NCBI GenBank assembly: GCA_004297235.1
Contig: SCUR01000171.1
Coordinates: 1-10,239 of the forward strand
Reading direction: 5' to 3'
Length of the DNA stretch: 10,239 nucleotides
Source: Candidatus Manganitrophaceae bacterium
Lineage (GTDB): Bacteria > Nitrospirota > Nitrospiria > SBBL01 > Manganitrophaceae
Shown in pieces: positions 7,701-10,239 of this stretch. The notes beneath the pieces are model-generated. The model saw nothing but the letters and a program-made list of their open reading frames with translations, was not told where the DNA came from and searched no databases. Both the position numbers and the translations under genes were made by a program. Position 1 is the first letter of the stretch; the number at the start of each line of letters is the position of its first letter.

Positions 7701-9674
7701 GGGCATCGGCGATTTGTATTTCGGGAAGTCAAAATTCCCGGTCGACTCGGGTTCGCCCATCGCCTTGTTTCCTTCCCAGGTCCAATCCCAGACGGTGGCA
7801 TCATACGCTTGAATCTGCCCCTTCTCGTCTGCGGTGTGACCCGGCTGGCCGGCGGGCGGAAGCATCATCTTGACCCATTCCTTGATACCGACATCGGGAA
7901 TCGGCTTCGACCAATCGGACTTGTCGGAGGTCAGACTCCATTTCTTGTCATACCAGTCCATCGTCTTGCCGACGAGTTTGTCGGAGGTGACCCCCGGCTT
8001 GATGCGGCCTTTCCGATCTGGAAGCTCTTGCAGCGGCGGCATGATGTCGGTGCTCGCCATCGGATAGTTGCCCGATTGAAGGGTGTTATAGACTCTCCAG
8101 TATCCCCACATCCCGGCCACATAGTGATGGGCCACATGGCAGTGGAAGAGGAAGTCCCCCGCCAGCTGTTGGCAGAGCCCGGAGCCGCACTCGGTCTGAA
8201 GATCGAGCACCTCGGAGGGACCGATCACCTGAACGTCGACGCGGTCCGATGTGGTTCGAACTTCCGGATATTTCACCGGCCCGTTTTCAGCGGCCGTCAG
8301 AAGGAACTCTCCCTTGCCGTCGGCCTTCGGCTGCCGCAGCCAGCGGATGGTGCCGCCGTGCGGATGGTGCGAGTGGAAGACCTCGCCGCCGCCATGCACC
8401 AGGCGGAATTTGGCGGGATCGCCCATGTAGGACCGGGGAATCGTCGTCGGCGCATCGCCGAAGGTGTAAGAGCTGTATCCGAGCGATTCATCTTCATGAT
8501 GGAAATATTTCTCTTGCAGGGCCAGGTTGTTGACGCCGAACGGCTCGCTCCGATAGTTCATCGCGCGGGCGGAAGGACGATAAGCGTCGGTGTTCGGATC
8601 GCGCTGCGGGATCATCTCCCCGTGGCGATTCAAAGGACGGAACGACTCGTCTCCGATTTCATGATAAATCAGGACGAACTCCCGGAAGTCTTTGGAGGTC
8701 GGCCGGATCTTCTTGTCGCTGGCGATCATCATTTGCCAGCCGCTCTTGCTCTCTTTCCCGGTGATCGGATCGAGATAGACCGAACCCATCGGCTCGACGA
8801 TAAATGTCCCGATCATACCGAGACTCGCCTGCTCGCGGCCGACATGGCTGTGGAAGGTGTGCGCCCCTTCCTGCTCGTCGGGCCGGATGTACCACTCGAA
8901 GGTCTGTTTCTGTCCCGGCTTGACGGTCGATTCGGGGTTCGAGATGGTCGCTGCTTTTCCACTGGTCTTCACGATCGTGCTGGAGCCGTGGATGTGGAGG
9001 CTGACATCTTCGCCGTCCAACTTATTATTCAGCGTGAAGACGATGCAGTCTCCCTGATTTCCGCGGATGTTCAGCGGTTGAATCGTATCGGTCTGAAGAC
9101 CGGTCGTCACCGCTCCGGGATCGTAGCCTTCTTTCGAACGGGCGTCTTTATTCTTCTTTTCTTCCGCCCGGACCTTATCGAGATTCTCGGCCAGCACATA
9201 CATGTAACCGGGGTGATAATCTTGCCATTGGTTCAGGGTGATCTCTACATTAATCGCATCGATGTTATATTCTTTCACCGGCGCATTCTTGGGGCAGCGG
9301 CCGCCGCCCATGACACTCTCGGAATTGCTGGCCGGTCCGAGGAAGAAGCTGCGATCCATCTGCTGCATGGTCGCCATATCGCCGAAGGCGCCCCCGCCGC
9401 TATGGCTTGCGTGCTCGTTCACCCCTTTGGAGATCTCCTGCATCAGCCGGTTCATCGCCGCATCGACCCGGTCGTTATGGCCGGCACGGCCTTCTTCCCG
9501 ATCTTCCCGGGCGAGCTGGGCCTTGAACTTCTCTTCCCAGCCGGGCGACGCCGCTTCTGATCCTGAAGGGGCGGAATGGTCATGGTCGCCGCCGGCGAAA
9601 ACCCCCTTCTCTCCCGATAAAACGAGCAAGAGAGCGAAGAGTAGCGTGAAGACGTTGCGTCTTGCGATATTCAT
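4740..9674 (-). CDS. Giant secreted six-cupredoxin-domain multicopper oxidase (MofA/MnxG-like)
   Basis: The product is 1,644 residues from ATG 9674, with AAGGAG seven nt upstream. The open frame extends to 9854, but those 60 codons lie in the leader and lack an RBS. Residues 1-27 are a signal peptide (FTLLFALLLVLSG). Residues 28-126 are a His-rich (GGDHDHS) helical spacer. Three modules begin with related CPxxA motifs at 127, 739 and 1236, each holding two cupredoxin domains. D1 has HIHG (H227, H229) and HSH (H275, H277). D2 has H434-x2-H437-x-H439 and the full type-1/type-3 motif HCHVAHHYVAGM (511-522). D3 has HIH (832, 834) and HDH (966, 968), with an inserted beta domain at about 876-950. 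D4 to D6 have lost most ligands (GDYLHYNG, VWDWGNF, GDYVWQNH). A W/H/P-rich linker fills 551-738. MCOs couple one-electron oxidations to O2 reduction. The size is close to MofA of Leptothrix and above MnxG, both manganese oxidases. Mn(II) as substrate is inference; another metal or an organic substrate is possible. Confidence 0.93.
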   Translation of the reverse strand: MNIARRNVFTLLFALLLVLSGEKGVFAGGDHDHSAPSGSEAASPGWEEKFKAQLAREDREEGRAGHNDRVDAAMNRLMQEISKGVNEHASHSGGGAFGDMATMQQMDRSFFLGPASNSESVMGGGRCPKNAPVKEYNIDAINVEITLNQWQDYHPGYMYVLAENLDKVRAEEKKNKDARSKEGYDPGAVTTGLQTDTIQPLNIRGNQGDCIVFTLNNKLDGEDVSLHIHGSSTIVKTSGKAATISNPESTVKPGQKQTFEWYIRPDEQEGAHTFHSHVGREQASLGMIGTFIVEPMGSVYLDPITGKESKSGWQMMIASDKKIRPTSKDFREFVLIYHEIGDESFRPLNRHGEMIPQRDPNTDAYRPSARAMNYRSEPFGVNNLALQEKYFHHEDESLGYSSYTFGDAPTTIPRSYMGDPAKFRLVHGGGEVFHSHHPHGGTIRWLRQPKADGKGEFLLTAAENGPVKYPEVRTTSDRVDVQVIGPSEVLDLQTECGSGLCQQLAGDFLFHCHVAHHYVAGMWGYWRVYNTLQSGNYPMASTDIMPPLQELPDRKGRIKPGVTSDKLVGKTMDWYDKKWSLTSDKSDWSKPIPDVGIKEWVKMMLPPAGQPGHTADEKGQIQAYDATVWDWTWEGNKAMGEPESTGNFDFPKYKSPMPGKRPPILFDEKTGKLAWPHFKPHFGKRVPFARHHGPAPWLEPIHMDKDTGALSTEPGSKGAPGMETNQPARPGEQGRWSLCPENAGRKQYTIHFIQTPIQLTKGLGKEKPVIDPNGLIYVLKEEEDEVRKNPGGPKTIPLVYRGNVYDCVDVILKSEWEDNDTTNFQMSKINIHIHFIQFDNQASDGVITGFSYEQSVRPFTQMDKKKHKGLPTPMNAVLVEDAKAGSSTIKIKMAEGATPYHIGTDLMIGMDEVKTSEVLWIKDIKGDTITFAEPLRFDHKKNEITSVEYVRERYWLDADVGTVFWHDHAFGATTWPHGGVGALIVEPAGSTYHDPTTGAQVRSGPIADIHSTEPIGYGINGSFRELVVMPHDTVPTTAQVVTEGNPPGQTIQVAIDAGQTLSFQMPYDLDLSAVKMINGGTHTTGGGFNFRAESVARRLKMNPDPTLIFSSKAHQDPSTPLLRAYLGDTITVRLLHTLMNESHVWKVAGHAFRTERYAEHSDFRNAHHVGIAERYDLVFKAGGPQQMAGDYLHYNGRASHLSEGSWGIIRVLDKETPDLKKLPGRDEIPQSAKSLCPSDAPVKTFNVIATDRALKFNSKANDFIDVDFDRKLQVANPAGKIFMLEGEKSKVATEGAQPMPLVLHVNSGDCIKVNLKNEMKASKASFSADMLSFDPKDSHGVNVGNNPGDQTVAPGKSRTYTFYAHPQYGEFSSLVWDWGNFINNVRDGLFGAIIVGPKGAKYRDPMTGDDVSMKNAWAVDVILDRSQPSSVGRSDYRDASLFFQDEDNIIGTSFMPYIQQIGGLTGVNYRNEPWMYREEQGCEPGNMFTPCVAAEAGNLATPIIMAHAGDPVRIHVFGAFNEQNQIFSIEGHEWPFKPEMVGADMLSSLQFGGAEYLDVYLKEGAGGPFAVPGDYVWQNHRMPYAAAGQWGYLRALPRGDRKILPLNSGSEVGGKTAEAPKEEAPETVSELKDKAPGPLSMLHK

Positions 9675-9838
9675 GGTGTCTCTCCTTATGCCTCTGTTAT
9701 TTGTATAAACGGGTCGTGTTGAAGAAAATAGAGCGTTCTGAAATGAGCTTGTCTTAAAGCGTCTGACAATCATCAATTTTTGATTTTCGAGTGGCGTGGA
9801 GGTGACAGTCCGATCGTAGTCGGCCAAAATTTGTCGTG

Positions 9839-9867
9839 AATCTAGCACGCACAATATAACGTGTCAA
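9839..9867 (-). promoter_or_regulatory. Sigma-70-type promoter of the multicopper oxidase unit
   Basis: Read on the minus strand, a perfect TTGACA (9867-9862) is followed by a 17-nt spacer and TAGATT (9844-9839). An AAAAAA run sits just upstream of the -35 (9871-9876), like an UP element. Transcription would begin near 9832, leaving a leader of about 158 nt before the ATG. Partial inverted repeats around the -35 (CAAGC 9865-9869 with GCTTG 9879-9883, and CTTGtcCAAG 9880-9889) could be regulator half-sites; I do not recognise a known metal-regulator box. Confidence 0.65.
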
Positions 9868-10168
9868 GCATTTTTTACGCTTGTCCAAGTTTTCGACACA
9901 TTTTTATGTCATGAAGGCAACAATCGGGTAGTTCTAATTCGGGAGAGTTATTCAGATAAAAGAAAATAATGAACGCCGGATGATGTTGACCGGAATTTTC
10001 GCGCAGGTAAATGCGCGGAGGACTCCATAAAGAAGGTCTCCTCCGCGCGAAAAGTCACTTCGGCACTGGACCCCGGTTTTTCATTCGGAGTTCAGGAGAG
10101 GGATTGAGGTTTAGAGAAAGAAATTTCGCTTGCGATCGATCGACGACGCTGTGAAAGCCTCGCCTTTT
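9868..10168. other. Intergenic region between the oxidase promoter and the right-edge gene
   Basis: This stretch of about 300 nt has no convincing gene. It holds the upstream part of the oxidase promoter, a G/C-rich inverted-repeat zone (9996-10053), and a CGATCGATCG palindrome near 10135. No clear intrinsic terminator follows the right-edge gene. A 26-codon minus-strand frame (9948-10028) has an SD-like GGAG but lies within the hairpin and is not called. Confidence 0.6.
9996..10053. repeat. Inverted-repeat region with two exclusive foldings
   Basis: GCGCGGAGGA (10013-10022) and TCCTCCGCGC (10039-10048) form a perfect 10-bp stem. The right arm continues as GCGCGAAAA (10045-10053), which is also the exact complement of TTTTCGCGC (9996-10004). 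The right arm can therefore pair with either left partner but not both. The region lies between a gene end and the oxidase promoter. Neither fold is followed by a strong T tract, so I do not call it a terminator. Confidence 0.6.
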
Positions 10169-10239
10169 CTAAAAATGGAGCGGCTCCTGCTCCGCGGTCA
10201 GCGCGTAGAGATCCCCGTCGTGGGAGCCGACATAGATCG
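10169..10239 (-). CDS. C-terminal end of a PQQ-type beta-propeller protein (partial)
   Basis: A minus-strand frame enters from the right edge and ends at TAG (10171-10169). Its 22 full codons read IYVGSHDGDLYALTAEQ then EPLHF. The pattern [IV]YVGSxDGxLYAL is the signature of PQQ/BamB-type propeller repeats, whose blades build quinoprotein dehydrogenases, BamB and many exported scaffold proteins. Which of these it is cannot be told from one blade. It is on the same strand as the oxidase and upstream of it, but about 490 nt and a separate promoter lie between them, so co-transcription is not required. Confidence 0.72.
   Translation of the reverse strand, partial: IYVGSHDGDLYALTAEQEPLHF

Noticed and set aside
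7569..9560. A 663-codon open frame on the plus strand opposite the oxidase
   Set aside because: It mirrors the codon structure of the oxidase, has no RBS and gives an Arg/Gly/His-rich low-complexity translation without domain motifs. The minus-strand frame has all copper motifs.
9675..9854. N-terminal extension of the oxidase by 60 codons
   Set aside because: The extension lies in the leader, runs up to the -10 box and lacks an RBS. The ATG at 9674 has AAGGAG and begins a signal peptide.
9948..10028. A 26-codon minus-strand frame with an SD-like GGAG
   Set aside because: It is very short, lies inside the inverted-repeat zone where the GGAG is part of a stem, and has no recognisable sequence character.
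1..10239. CRISPR arrays, tRNA or rRNA genes, insertion sequences
   Set aside because: I saw no regularly spaced repeats, no cloverleaf-like segments and no transposase-like frames with terminal repeats.

Overview
The window looks like an environmental Gram-negative bacterium of moderate GC content. Every secreted product has an N-terminal signal peptide, and the ribosome-binding sites are ordinary Shine-Dalgarno sites. The large copper oxidase with two cupredoxin partners, plus the general protein style, suggest a Nitrospirota-like lineage, possibly near manganese-oxidising members. That taxonomic guess comes from memory of protein style and is weak.

Left part (1-2620): the last 31 codons of a small protein, a rho-independent terminator, then a 354-residue leucine-rich-repeat protein with ten 24-residue repeats and no export signal. 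Convergent to it is a small exported protein that looks like an OB-fold. A 100-bp divergent promoter region separates that gene from a small exported protein of unknown function.

Right part (2836-9674, minus strand): a probable three-gene unit read right to left. The first gene encodes a 1,644-residue secreted multicopper oxidase (MCO) built as three repeats of a two-cupredoxin module, six domains in all. Its length and layout recall the giant manganese oxidases MofA and MnxG. It is followed, after a 79-nt gap holding an 11-bp hairpin, by two related exported proteins of 311 and 289 residues. Each combines a cupredoxin-like Cu site (His...Cys-x2-His-x2-Met) with a carboxypeptidase-regulatory-like beta-sandwich. 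A well-formed sigma-70-type promoter lies about 165 nt upstream of the oxidase start. The natural reading is an envelope or extracellular copper-dependent oxidation module: the giant oxidase takes electrons from a substrate, possibly Mn(II) or another metal, and the two small blue-copper-like proteins act as electron or copper carriers. The substrate is inference.

Right edge (9675-10239): about 490 nt without a convincing gene, holding the oxidase promoter and an inverted-repeat region that can fold in two exclusive ways. The window ends with the last 22 codons of a minus-strand PQQ-type beta-propeller protein.

The most unusual observation is the copper-ligand distribution in the oxidase. 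Domain 2 alone carries the HxxHxH and HCHxxxHxxxxM motifs, while domains 1 and 3 each carry a pair of HxH motifs, and domains 4-6 have lost nearly all ligands. By ceruloplasmin geometry the complete trinuclear site would fall at the D2/D3 interface, leaving an orphan set of histidines in D1.
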